The position numbers and the translations under genes were made by a program. Shown piece after piece: positions 52,323 through 63,055 of a stretch of DNA of 64,000 nucleotides. Location: contig NZ_CP102602.1 in the NCBI RefSeq assembly GCF_024707485.1, positions 620,001 through 684,000 on the forward strand. Reading direction: 5' to 3'. Below the pieces are notes generated by a model. It did no database searches. It saw nothing but the letters and a program-made list of their open reading frames with translations, and was not told where the DNA came from. The stretch is from Thermococcus thermotolerans. Lineage in GTDB: Archaea; Methanobacteriota_B; Thermococci; Thermococcales; Thermococcaceae. The first letter of the stretch is position 1. Every line of letters begins with the position of its first letter.

Positions 52323-53528
52323 TCAGGAGTGGGCGAGTATGAACTCGTCTACCCTGTGGAGCATGTCCAGGGCTATTGCGAAGTGGGCCTTGGCTTGGAG
52401 GGGTTTCTTCGCTTTTAGAAGCTCGACGCCTATCCTGAGCTCCTGGGAGGCCACTTTCAGCTGAACCTCTGCCCGGGTGGTGTCGACGCCCCTGCTCTTG
52501 AGCTCGCGGAGCGCTTTCTCGTCCTTTTGAATCCTGTCGTTCATCTCCCTGAGGAAAGCGCGGATGTCCTTCAGCTTTTCATCGAGCTCCCTCTCGCGAA
52601 CCTTCCTGAGTACGAACTCAACAGCCCTGTGGAACTCAATTATTGTTTCCCTGTTGTCTTTCATGACTGCGAGGGCGTCCTCCCACTTGCCCTCGTCGGC
52701 AAGAGCCTTGACCTGACTGTAAACCTCCGAGAAGGCATCGAGCCTCTCTTGGAGCTCCGTCACGTTGTAGCCGTTCCCCTCCCCGACCTCGATTGCCTTC
52801 TGAGCTATCTCCATTCCCTTCTCACCCTTGATCAGGAAGTCCTTGACGATCTTATCGGCGTTGGCATAGGCGAGCTCCTCGCGGACCTTTCTCAGCTCCC
52901 TGTCAAGAAGGGCCTTCTTCTCCTTGGCGACTTCATAGTCTGCCTTCGCCTTTTCGTAGTCCCCGGCCTTAAGGTCATCGAGCACAACTTTGTAGGCATC
53001 CTTGGTCTCGTTGTAAAGTGCGGTGAGGTTGCTCACGTCTATCCCCTGGTTCTCCGCCAGCCTTATGGTCTTTTCAACGAACCTGAAGTACTCACTGAGC
53101 CGCTCGATTTCCATTTTGATGCGTTCCCTTACATCCTGGACCTTCTCTCTGCCCTCCTTGAGAGCAGAGAGGGCAACCTTGTAGTGGTGCATCGCAGTGA
53201 GGCTGTCGAGTATCGAACTGTAGTAGTCGCCGGCCTCGTATTCGCTCACCGCCTTTTCCTTGTAGTCCTCAGCGAGCTCATAGTGGGTTAGTATAGTCGA
53301 GTTCTCGGGCAGCTTGTCCTTTATAGGTTCTATCTTGTCTTCGGCGAACTTGCTCAGCCTCTGAAGCTGATCGATCAGTTGACCCGCTATCACCATCTCC
53401 CTGGTGCTGTTGTCGAGGACTCCTGTGTACGACCCCGTGGTGTTGTTGCTCTCTGCCAGTCCCAGGGGTATCACACTTCCAACCAGCAATATTGCCAGGG
53501 CCAGTGCAAAGCCCTTCATCCCCTTCAT
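52323..53528 (-). CDS. Secreted coiled-coil protein, module copy A
   Basis: A 401-residue exported protein: signal peptide (FALALAILLVGSVIPLGLA), then several long charged helices with TPR-like spacing and coiled-coil heptads (about 60-395). It is homologous to the coiled-coil protein of copy B (both have YFxxVEKxI, LYNETKxAYxVV and xNVTxLQExL) but has no acidic/His tail and few glycosylation sites. Start ATG 53528 after GGTGAT (four bases); ATG 53534 is possible. It is the first gene of the copy A module. Confidence 0.8.
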   Translation of the reverse strand: MKGMKGFALALAILLVGSVIPLGLAESNNTTGSYTGVLDNSTREMVIAGQLIDQLQRLSKFAEDKIEPIKDKLPENSTILTHYELAEDYKEKAVSEYEAGDYYSSILDSLTAMHHYKVALSALKEGREKVQDVRERIKMEIERLSEYFRFVEKTIRLAENQGIDVSNLTALYNETKDAYKVVLDDLKAGDYEKAKADYEVAKEKKALLDRELRKVREELAYANADKIVKDFLIKGEKGMEIAQKAIEVGEGNGYNVTELQERLDAFSEVYSQVKALADEGKWEDALAVMKDNRETIIEFHRAVEFVLRKVRERELDEKLKDIRAFLREMNDRIQKDEKALRELKSRGVDTTRAEVQLKVASQELRIGVELLKAKKPLQAKAHFAIALDMLHRVDEFILAHS

Positions 53529-53585
53529 GGGCATCACCGATGAACGCTACGCCCCAAACCTATTTGAGGACTCCGACGGAACGAA

Positions 53586-53601
53586 CGTTTCAGAGCGTTC
53601 C
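53586..53601 (-). promoter_or_regulatory. Conserved upstream element, module copy A
   Basis: CGTTTCAGAGCGTTCC lies 58 bases upstream of the copy A start, in the same place as the copy B element. Here it is part of a larger inverted repeat, GGAACG-N12-CGTTCC (53578-53601). A TATA-like TCAAATAGG lies about 25 bases further downstream. Confidence 0.6.
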
Positions 53602-53789
53602 ATTCTCTTTAATCGGTGTTGAGAGATAAGTTACAGGGCATACATAATTTCAGTGGCCTTAAAATACAATATTCAGTTGCGTGTTTGCTTTTTCATACCC
53701 GGCCACATAGTTGTGCCCGTGCATCCCTTGAAATCCCGCCTCCGGTTTTCCCTGTTCTGTATTCGGTGAGGTGTTAATAAACATGTGCC
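53602..53789. other. Intergenic stretch without recognisable gene
   Basis: Between the copy A element and the TSUP gene. It is A/T-rich with pyrimidine runs (TTTGCTTTTTCAT). No coding frame or RNA motif was recognised. It may hold the distal part of the promoter of the module and the tail of the TSUP transcript. Confidence 0.4.
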
Positions 53790-54521
53790 CTAAAGGAGCA
53801 TTTTGATTGCTACGACCACCAAAATAGCGGAAAATGCCTTTCGAAGGTGCCGCGGGTGAGCCCTGTGAACCAGAAGGGCCCCAATTCTGGCCCCCACAAG
53901 AAGACCAGGTGCAAGAAGAAGAGCCGTATGCAAGTCAACCTGCCCGAGGCGGTAGTGGCCGAAAGAGGCCGCAAGAGCGGTGAAAAAAAGGGCCAGGCTG
54001 GAGGTGCCAACGGCATATTTCATGGGTATCCTTACATAGGCATGGAAAAGGGGGACGTTCAAAATGCCTCCACTGATGCCCAGCAGTCCAGAAATCAAGC
54101 CCGAGAGAATTCCCACTGCTGAAATTCGGAGGGTTTTGAGTTCTCCCCCCTCAAGGTCGGTAGTGGTTTCGTCCCGCCACATCTTAAACGAGAGGTAGAG
54201 GAGGAGCAGTATGAACATGGACTTGAGAATATCTTCGGGGAGCAGTGAGGAGGCGTAAGCACCCACTAAGGCAGCGGGCACCGAAAATACCTCTTTAATG
54301 GCCACAACACGGTAGAGAACAGTTCCCCGCCTTATATGGGTGGCCGCCGCGGAGAGGGAGCTGAGGACTATGCAGGCTAAACTCGTCCCGATGGCCACGT
54401 GTATCGGCAGGCCCAGTATCGTCAGGGCGGGGACTATGAGGAATCCCCCGCCGACCCCGAAGAGACCGGCTATTAGGCCTATGCCGATGCCGAGCAGGAA
54501 ATCGAGGAAGTATTCCAGCAT
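53790..54521 (-). CDS. TSUP (TauE/SafE) family membrane transporter
   Basis: A 243-residue protein with about eight membrane helices in two repeats: the first starts GIGIGLIAGLFGVGGGFLIVPALTIL, the second GILSGLISGLLGISGGILNVPLF. The repeated GxxGxGGG-type signature is that of TauE/SafE exporters, which move sulfite, sulfoacetate or other organic anions. The substrate cannot be read from sequence. A second TSUP gene sits 0.6 kb downstream on the same strand, with a small membrane protein gene between on the other strand. Confidence 0.88.
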   Translation of the reverse strand: MLEYFLDFLLGIGIGLIAGLFGVGGGFLIVPALTILGLPIHVAIGTSLACIVLSSLSAAATHIRRGTVLYRVVAIKEVFSVPAALVGAYASSLLPEDILKSMFILLLLYLSFKMWRDETTTDLEGGELKTLRISAVGILSGLISGLLGISGGILNVPLFHAYVRIPMKYAVGTSSLALFFTALAASFGHYRLGQVDLHTALLLAPGLLVGARIGALLVHRAHPRHLRKAFSAILVVVAIKMLL

Positions 54522-54566
54522 GGGAACTCTTTTTAGGGATGGCGTTAAAAATTCTCCGGTGATGGG

Positions 54567-55127
54567 GTGAAGGCCGCAGAGCTCAGGTTCTGGCTCATGG
54601 TAACGCTCGCCTTCGTCCTGACCCAGCCCGGTGCGATAGCCTTCGCCAACTGGGACGCACCCTACGGCCTCTACAAGGACCTCTCGGTGTGGATGAGCTG
54701 TGCGGCGGCAGGATTGGTGCTGGTGCTCGCTTACGGCCTGTATGGGTGGAGAAATGGAGAGCTGAGTCTTTTGGACCCTATTCTGGCTGGAGGCGTCCTC
54801 ATCCTAACAGCCTTAATCGGCTACCGTGCCGAGCTTGCCCTCGGGGGCGAAATGGGCTATGGAAGCGGGAACTTCCTGGGGTTCCTGATAGGAGGATTCA
54901 TCGGACTGGTTCTCAGCCTCATGCTTCTGCCGGCTTCCCTCCTTTACGCGCTCACCGGCGACCTCTACTACTCCCATGACCGTCCCCTAACGATTGCTTG
55001 GGTATCGATGGTGATAATTGCCATAGCTCTGATGGCCGCATACATAAAAGCAAGAAAAGAAGAGAAGCTCATGGAACCGGAAGGCCGAGACCCTTCAGTA
55101 TCATCCTCAGGGCAAGGAGGGCCATGA
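54567..55127 (+). CDS. Hypothetical membrane protein
   Basis: A 186-residue protein with about five membrane segments (LMVTLAFVLTQPGAIAF, SCAAAGLVLVLAYGLYG, GVLILTALIGY, LGFLIGGFIGLVLSLMLL, AWVSMVIIAIALMAAYI). Start GTG 54567 with GGTGATGG upstream. It is divergent from the first TSUP gene and its end overlaps the second, convergent one by 59 bases. I do not recognise a family; the position suggests a link to the transporters. Confidence 0.65.
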   Translation: MKAAELRFWLMVTLAFVLTQPGAIAFANWDAPYGLYKDLSVWMSCAAAGLVLVLAYGLYGWRNGELSLLDPILAGGVLILTALIGYRAELALGGEMGYGSGNFLGFLIGGFIGLVLSLMLLPASLLYALTGDLYYSHDRPLTIAWVSMVIIAIALMAAYIKARKEEKLMEPEGRDPSVSSSGQGGP

Positions 55128-55833
55128 CAACGGCGAAGGCCTTTTTTAGGGAAGATGCCCTCGTCCGCTTCGCTATCCTCGCACCGAGTTGGGCACCGAT
55201 TATGAGGCCCGGAACGAGGAGAACCAGCCACTGCGTTTCAACGTTGCCCATGGCGTAGTGTTTGAGCGCTCCAGCGGTTGCGGTGAAGACTATCGCAAAG
55301 CTTGAGGTAGCGACCGCGTAGTGTATCGGCAGGCCGAGGTACGTTAAAAACGGCACGTTGATTATTCCCCCGCCAACGCCAAGGAGGCCGCTGGCAATTC
55401 CGGCAAAGAACCCACCTATGGGGACGAGCTTGTAGTTGACCTCAACTTCCTCAAGCTTAACTTCGCTCGGCTCGGCAGTCTTCTTCCTGTATATCCTGAT
55501 GGCCACTACAACGAGGGCCGCGCCGAAGATGACCTTCAGCTGGCCGGCGCTTATAAAGGAGGTCATCCACGCACCGATGTATGCTCCTATTACGGCCGTT
55601 GAGGCCAAAAGGAGGCCGACTTTATAGTGTATTCTCTTCTGCCTTGAGTATGCTATCGCCGAGCTGAGGGAGGTAAAGACAACGGCCGCACTGGAAGTTC
55701 CGACGGCGTGGTGTATCTCAACGCCGAGGAAGTTGAGTGTAGGGACTATCAGGAACCCTCCTCCAAGGCCAAAGAGGGCCGCGAGGATGCCTATGAAGAC
55801 TCCGACCGCGAAGTAGCCGAGGTATTTCAGCAC
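55069..55833 (-). CDS. TSUP (TauE/SafE) family membrane transporter
   Basis: A 254-residue protein with about eight membrane helices and the same repeated TSUP signature (GILAALFGLGGGFLIVPTLNFLG; GIASGLLGVGGGIINVPFLTYLG). Its relation to the TSUP protein at 53790 is close enough to suggest an old duplication. The start follows the PIN toxin gene stop by four bases, so both may be co-transcribed. Confidence 0.9.
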   Translation of the reverse strand: MLKYLGYFAVGVFIGILAALFGLGGGFLIVPTLNFLGVEIHHAVGTSSAAVVFTSLSSAIAYSRQKRIHYKVGLLLASTAVIGAYIGAWMTSFISAGQLKVIFGAALVVVAIRIYRKKTAEPSEVKLEEVEVNYKLVPIGGFFAGIASGLLGVGGGIINVPFLTYLGLPIHYAVATSSFAIVFTATAGALKHYAMGNVETQWLVLLVPGLIIGAQLGARIAKRTRASSLKKAFAVVMALLALRMILKGLGLPVP

Positions 55834-55837
55834 TCAA

Positions 55838-56251
55838 TCACCTCCTTAGAATCCTTCGTATTGCTTCGCTTATGCTCCACATATCAATCAGACCTTCTTC
55901 GGCCACCTTCTCAAAATGCCTATCATTGGTTATCAATACTGCCCCCGTTTTCATACAGGTGGCCGCGTGCACCGCATCAGCGATCTGAGTGGGAGGAAAG
56001 TAGGGAAGGAGACGAAGCACCTCTTCTCGGCTGGGATTAACTATTTCCATTCTGAGCCTCAGGAACTCGTAGAAATCCCGGGCATTGAGCCTCTCCGCAT
56101 ATTTCCGATACTCGGCCAGCAGGACGTCGTTTCCAATAACCCCGTATTTATCATCGGATAAAATATGGAGCAGGAGCTCCGTGGTGTCCGTCCAGCCCTT
56201 TTTCACCGCGGCTATGAACACGTTTGTGTCCAGGAGAAATTTAGAGGCCAT
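55838..56251 (-). CDS. PIN-domain toxin VapC
   Basis: A 137-residue PIN RNase starting MASKFLLDTNVFIAAVK (first Asp) with LLAEYRKY (Glu), TQIADAVHAATC and ITNDRHF. It overlaps the AbrB-type antitoxin gene by 11 bases. An in-frame upstream start at 56266 is less likely. Confidence 0.85.
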   Translation of the reverse strand: MASKFLLDTNVFIAAVKKGWTDTTELLLHILSDDKYGVIGNDVLLAEYRKYAERLNARDFYEFLRLRMEIVNPSREEVLRLLPYFPPTQIADAVHAATCMKTGAVLITNDRHFEKVAEEGLIDMWSISEAIRRILRR

Positions 56252-56495
56252 AGAGCTCTTTCGCAACCCTATTCCCCTCTTTCTCGGTTTCTTCCTTTAG
56301 TTCGTGGAGATTGATGCCTTTGGCGTTCTTTATCATTTCTTCAAGCATCTTCCTGACGTCGAAGCGTTTCATGACTATCGTATCCTCATCTATCTCGGTT
56401 ATCAGGAACTCTTCTCCGGGCTTTATGCCCATCCTTTTTCTGATATCCTTCGGAATGACCACCCTGCCCTTGGTGTCGACCTTAGTCAGTCCCAC
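56241..56495 (-). CDS. AbrB-type antitoxin VapB
   Basis: An 84-residue protein with an N-terminal AbrB/SpoVT swapped-hairpin domain (GLTKVDTKGRVVIPKDIRKRMGIKPGEEF), which binds DNA and the toxin's promoter. The start at GTG 56495 has GGTGGG four bases upstream, and a TATA-like GCTTAAATATTCC near 56524-56536 puts transcription start only a few bases ahead; GTG 56513 and 56504 are alternatives. It is followed by the PIN toxin with 11 bases of overlap. Confidence 0.8.
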   Translation of the reverse strand: MGLTKVDTKGRVVIPKDIRKRMGIKPGEEFLITEIDEDTIVMKRFDVRKMLEEMIKNAKGINLHELKEETEKEGNRVAKELYGL

Positions 56496-56537
56496 TTTTC
56501 CCACCAATCCCACATATGCATCAGGAATATTTAAGCT

Positions 56538-57533
56538 TTACAGTTCAAACGCTATCGCCTCTATAAGCTTTATCAGCGCCTCAAGGTCGGCCAGATGGAG
56601 CATCTCGACCTCGCTGTGGAGGTACCTTATCGGAACGCTCAAAGCTAAAACCTCGCTCTTACCCTGGAAGACCGATGCGTCTGTTCCACCACCGGTAACA
56701 CCTATCTGGAGCGGGATGCCGTTCCTTGAAGCGATTTCCGCCACTCTTCTGGCGAGCTTCCTCGTGTAAATCGCGGAGTTATCGACTGCCCTTATCACGG
56801 CACCTCCTCCGAGCCTTACGTCTCCGGTTATATCGCCGCAGCATGCGAAGGAGTCTACGGCAAAGGCGTACTTTGGAGTGTAATGCTCGGCCAAGAACTT
56901 CGCCCCTTTGAGGCCTATCTCCTCCTGAACCGTGAAGGCGAAAATCCACCTTCCATCGAGGTCGTGGTCAACGAGGTCCTTTATTGCCTCAACCAGTGCA
57001 ACGACACCGAAGCGGTCGTCCAGAGAACGGGTTGAAACGTAACGGTTGTTGAGAACCGCGAAGTGCTTCTTGAAGACCGCGTAATCCAACACCTTAACGC
57101 CAAGGGCTTCTACCTCCTCCCTGCTCTCGGCGCCGATGTCTATGACCAGCCTGCTCCAGGGAACCGTGTCAAACTTTCTTTCAAGGTTTAAGTGCACCGG
57201 AAGTGCTCCGATAACGCCGTCGAGCTTCCCGTTCTCGGTGATGACGTCAAGGTGCCTTCCGTAGAGGAGCCTGTCATCAATGCCCCCGATTTTCCTGAAG
57301 GTAAGCTTTCCGTCCGGCCTTACGCCTGTTATGAGAAGCCCAATCTCGTCCATGTGGGCCATGAAGATGCCCTTGAGTTCGCCCTCGCCGAGCTCGACGG
57401 TGAGGTTTCCGATGGTGTCAACCGCGTAGTCGGCGTATGGCTCAAGCCACTCACCTATCTTCTCCCGGATCCTTTCCTCGTAGCCCGAAATACCGGGGAT
57501 CCCGGTTATTTCCCTCAGCTCCTCAACAAGCAT
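56538..57533 (-). CDS. M42-family aminopeptidase
   Basis: A cobalt/zinc aminopeptidase of the M42 (TET/glutamyl aminopeptidase, formerly called endoglucanase) family, 331 residues. Metal ligands are visible in MAHMDEIG (His), RSLDDRFG (Asp), TVQEEIGLKGA (Glu-Glu), AVDSFACCGD (Asp) and RYLHSEVEM (His). These enzymes form a tetrahedral dodecamer that trims peptides in the cytoplasm. The start at 57533 follows GAGGTGG; GTG at 57542 is less likely. It follows the dehydrogenase gene by 10 bases and is probably co-transcribed. Confidence 0.92.
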   Translation of the reverse strand: MLVEELREITGIPGISGYEERIREKIGEWLEPYADYAVDTIGNLTVELGEGELKGIFMAHMDEIGLLITGVRPDGKLTFRKIGGIDDRLLYGRHLDVITENGKLDGVIGALPVHLNLERKFDTVPWSRLVIDIGAESREEVEALGVKVLDYAVFKKHFAVLNNRYVSTRSLDDRFGVVALVEAIKDLVDHDLDGRWIFAFTVQEEIGLKGAKFLAEHYTPKYAFAVDSFACCGDITGDVRLGGGAVIRAVDNSAIYTRKLARRVAEIASRNGIPLQIGVTGGGTDASVFQGKSEVLALSVPIRYLHSEVEMLHLADLEALIKLIEAIAFEL

Positions 57534-57543
57534 TACAACCACC

Positions 57544-58545
57544 TCAGAGCATCTTTACCTTCTCTGGCGGACGGATTTCGAGCACTTCATGATTCACCAG
57601 AGTGTCTGGAACTTCACCGCGGAGAACGGCGAGGAGATTCCTAACCGCCTGGAAGCCCATGTCTTCCATGGCTTCCTTTGAGAGGCCGGCGTGGTGGGGG
57701 GTCAGAACGGTCTCCCACCCATGTTCAAAGAGTTCGTGCTCTTGAACGGGCTCGTTTTCAAAGACGTCCGTTGCATAGCCCTTCAGCGTTCCTTCCTCAA
57801 TGGCCTTCACGAGGGCCTTCTCGTCCACCAGCGTCCCGCGGCCGATGTTGACGAGGTACTTGCCCTCAAGGAGTTCCAGCCTCTCCGCGTTTATGATGTG
57901 GTACGTCTCCGGTGTGGACGGCAGGGCCAGAATCACGATATCGCTTTCCCGCAGAACGTCTTCGAGTGGCATATATCTGGCCCCGACTTCCTTTTCAATA
58001 TCGGGCTTCTGAGAGCGGGACCAGTAGAGTATCTCCGTGCCCATCGCCTTCATTCTTCTCGCTATGGCCTTTCCAATGGCGCCCATGCCGAGGATTCCAA
58101 CTTTCTTCCCGTAGACCGTTTCTATGTCCCTGAACCCGCTCCAGACGGTTCTGTGGGAGTCCCACTTCCCGGCACGGATGAACCTGTCGGAGTAGGCGAT
58201 CTTCCTGAGGAGTGCTATGGTCAGGCCAACGGCAAACTCCGCGACAGCCTCGCTGAGAACGCCCGCAACCTTGGTGACGTATATTCCCCTCTCGGTTGCA
58301 GCTTTAACGTCAACGTGGTCGTAGCCGGCGGAATGACAGCTGATAACCTTTAGCCTCTCAGCCCTCTCGATGAGTTCGCGCGGAAACCTGTTCAGCGGGG
58401 ATATTATGACCCCGTCAAACTCTCCTATCCTTTCCTTGAGCTCATCGACACCTGGATACAGTATGAATTCAACGTCCGCGTATTTCCTGAGCTCCTCAAT
58501 GGGCTTGCTCTTCATCTTAAAGAGAACGGCCACCTTCGGCCTCAT
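57544..58545 (-). CDS. D-2-hydroxyacid dehydrogenase (NAD-dependent)
   Basis: A 333-residue D-isomer-specific 2-hydroxyacid dehydrogenase, of the glyoxylate/hydroxypyruvate reductase type. Rossmann motif GILGMGAIGKAIARR (about 150), then the catalytic Arg (NIGRGTLVDEKAL), Glu (DVFENEP) and His (TPHHAGLS). The exact substrate is not decided by sequence; glyoxylate, phosphoglycerate and phosphonates are all possible in this family. It forms an operon with the M42 peptidase. Confidence 0.9.
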   Translation of the reverse strand: MRPKVAVLFKMKSKPIEELRKYADVEFILYPGVDELKERIGEFDGVIISPLNRFPRELIERAERLKVISCHSAGYDHVDVKAATERGIYVTKVAGVLSEAVAEFAVGLTIALLRKIAYSDRFIRAGKWDSHRTVWSGFRDIETVYGKKVGILGMGAIGKAIARRMKAMGTEILYWSRSQKPDIEKEVGARYMPLEDVLRESDIVILALPSTPETYHIINAERLELLEGKYLVNIGRGTLVDEKALVKAIEEGTLKGYATDVFENEPVQEHELFEHGWETVLTPHHAGLSKEAMEDMGFQAVRNLLAVLRGEVPDTLVNHEVLEIRPPEKVKML

Positions 58546-58670
58546 GGTATCACCTTAAGATGCTTATCGAAACGACCCTAATAAGGCTTTTGCATGGGAT
58601 TCGTCAAAAAGCCGAGACGCCACCGGGAAAACTTAAAAACTTTTTCGATTTCTCCCTCTAGGTGGTGCAG

Positions 58671-60119
58671 ATGGGTAAGGTGGAGAGGAAGAAGTGGAGC
58701 GAGAATTTCAGCGAGTGGTACAACGAGCTGATTGAAACGGCCGGAATCCAGGACAAGCGCTATCCGGTCAAGGGAATGAACATCTGGCTCCCGTACGGGT
58801 TGAAAATCATGAGGAACATTGAGAGGTTCATCCACTCCGAGATGGAGAGAACCGGGCACGAGGAGGTTCTCTTCCCGGCGCTCATCCCCGAGACCGAGTT
58901 CCAGAAGGAGGCCGAACACATAGCCGGTTTCGAGGGAGAAGTTTTTTGGGTCACCCACGCCGGTCATGACCCCCTCGACGTCAGGCTCATTCTCCGCCCG
59001 ACGAGCGAGACGGCGATGTACTCAATGTTCTCGCTCTGGATAAGGTCACACGCCGACCTGCCCTTCAAGGTCTACCAGATAGTTAACGTTTACCGCTACG
59101 AGACCAAGCACACGAGGCCCCTTATCAGGGTCAGGGAAATCAGCAGGTTCTTCGAGGCCCACACCGCCCATGACAGCTACGAGGACGCTGAGAGGCAGAT
59201 ACAGGAGGACCTTGAGATATTTGACAACCTTGCGAGGTTCCTCGCGATTCCCTACATCGTCTCCAAGCGCCCCGACTGGGACAAGTTCCCCGGTGCCTAC
59301 TACTCCCTTGGCGCTGAGGTCATGATGCCCGACGGCAGGACTCTTCAGATAGGCACCATGCACAACTACCGCCAGAACTTCGCAAGGGCATACAACATCC
59401 AGTACGAGACCGAGAGCGGCGACCACGAGTACGTCCACCAGACCACCTTCGGAATGAGCGAGAGGCTTTTGGCGGCGGTCATGGCCATACACGGCGACGA
59501 CAACGGCCTCGTCCTCCCGCCTACGATAGCTCCAATACAGGTCGTTATCGTTCCGATACCGAAGAAGGACGCCGAGGCCGACGTCTTTGCCTACGCGAGG
59601 GAGATAGCGGAAGAGCTCAGGAACGCCGGGATACGCGTCCATGTGGACGAGCGTGACATAAGGCCCGGAAGGAAGTACTACGACTGGGAGCTGAAAGGGG
59701 TTCCCCTCAGGATAGAGGTCGGCCCGAGGGACGTTGAAGGAAAGAAGGCCGTCCTGGCCAGGCGCGATACACTCACCAAGGAGGTCATTGAGAGGGCAGA
59801 GATCGTCGATGCCGTCAGGAAGACTTTCGACAAGATAATGGAGAACCTTTACAACCGTGCAAGGGAGTTCCTTGAGAGCCACATCAAGCGCGTTGACACC
59901 ATCGAGGAAGCGAAGGAAGTTTTCGAGGACAGGCGTGGCATAGTGGAAATCGCGTGGTGCGGCGAGGAGAGCTGCGGGCTTGAGATGGAGGAAATACTGG
60001 ACGCCAAGATGCTCGGAACCCCGTATCCTGACGAAGAGGCCAGGGCCCCAGAAGGAAAGAAGTGCCCGGTCTGCGGCAGGGAGGCGAAGTTCATAGCGAG
60101 GTTCGCCAGAACCTACTGA
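58671..60119 (+). CDS. proS: Prolyl-tRNA synthetase (archaeal/eukaryotic type)
   Basis: A class II enzyme of 482 residues that charges tRNA-Pro. Motif 2/3 regions [27 protein letters not shown] and [13 protein letters not shown] are visible, followed by the anticodon domain and the C-terminal zinc-binding domain ([30 protein letters not shown]), which ends in the tyrosine typical of archaeal ProRS. Start at 58671 after AGGTGGTG; GTG 58662 would be an extension. TATA-like CTTAAAAAC is 40 bases upstream. Confidence 0.97.
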   Translation: MGKVERKKWSENFSEWYNELIETAGIQDKRYPVKGMNIWLPYGLKIMRNIERFIHSEMERTGHEEVLFPALIPETEFQKEAEHIAGFEGEVFWVTHAGHDPLDVRLILRPTSETAMYSMFSLWIRSHADLPFKVYQIVNVYRYETKHTRPLIRVREISRFFEAHTAHDSYEDAERQIQEDLEIFDNLARFLAIPYIVSKRPDWDKFPGAYYSLGAEVMMPDGRTLQIGTMHNYRQNFARAYNIQYETESGDHEYVHQTTFGMSERLLAAVMAIHGDDNGLVLPPTIAPIQVVIVPIPKKDAEADVFAYAREIAEELRNAGIRVHVDERDIRPGRKYYDWELKGVPLRIEVGPRDVEGKKAVLARRDTLTKEVIERAEIVDAVRKTFDKIMENLYNRAREFLESHIKRVDTIEEAKEVFEDRRGIVEIAWCGEESCGLEMEEILDAKMLGTPYPDEEARAPEGKKCPVCGREAKFIARFARTY

Positions 60120-60124
60120 TACCC

Positions 60125-60145
60125 CTTCTTTCAGCCTTTATTTTT
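60125..60145 (+). terminator. T-rich stretch after proS
   Basis: CTTCTTTCAGCCTTTATTTTT follows the proS stop and ends in a T-run; it also separates the convergent small secreted-protein gene. Confidence 0.4.
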
Positions 60146-60165
60146 GAGAGAATAAGGAAGAGGAA

Positions 60166-60552
60166 TCATGCAGTTCCAGTCTCAAGGGGAGCAAGCGCCT
60201 CTTCAAGAAGCTCAACGGCCTGACTTATGTAGAGGTAGGCCTTCCTTATGTGGACGCTGAAGACGACCCAGCGGAACGTCTGCGTCTCCTGCGGGATTCC
60301 GTAGGTTATTGCCTGGCTGTACTCGGCGCTTGCGTTGCTGTAAAGCTCCATCGCAAGGGCGAGAGTCTCGTTGCTGACGTTCATCTGGACGCTGAGGTTG
60401 TAGAGCTCATTGAACTTCTGCTCATCGCTCTGGTACAGGTAGTACCAGGCAATTGACTGTTTGATGAAGTTTTCATAGTTCCATGTTGTGGCTCCTGCAA
60501 CGGGAACGAGCGCCAGGAAGAGCAGGGCAATGATTGCAGCAGCCTTTTTCAT
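60166..60552 (-). CDS. Small secreted helical protein
   Basis: A 128-residue exported protein with a signal peptide (IIALLFLALVPVAGA) and the rest predicted helical, including LYSNASAEYSQAITYG and AYLYISQAVELLEEAL. It resembles, weakly, the LYNETKxAYxVV segment of the coiled-coil proteins at 50 and 52 kb, but there is no acidic tail and no regulator gene nearby. No function is recognised. Confidence 0.65.
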   Translation of the reverse strand: MKKAAAIIALLFLALVPVAGATTWNYENFIKQSIAWYYLYQSDEQKFNELYNLSVQMNVSNETLALAMELYSNASAEYSQAITYGIPQETQTFRWVVFSVHIRKAYLYISQAVELLEEALAPLETGTA

Positions 60553-60641
60553 GGTTTCACCTCCAACATGTATTAATCTGGCGGGATTTTTAAATTCTTC
60601 CCCTCCCCAACCTTTAAAAGAGGAAGGTGGAATGCACCACC

Positions 60642-62909
<2,268 letters not shown>

Positions 62910-63055
62910 GAATTTACAAGCTTATGGAGTCTGTGTTAAAGTTGCTCTTTCAATGACCTATTAGGTTCTTTCATGCCCTCTTAAGCACTTCGATGAACAT
63001 CTTTTCGTTGAGGTAAAGTTATAAACATTGTCCCGAAGGAAAAGCGGTGATGCTC

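Noticed and set aside
62910-63055. Possible small RNA before the aminotransferase
   Set aside because: Only one GATGA-like match with no paired boxes; the stretch looks like ordinary promoter DNA (TTATAAAC TATA).
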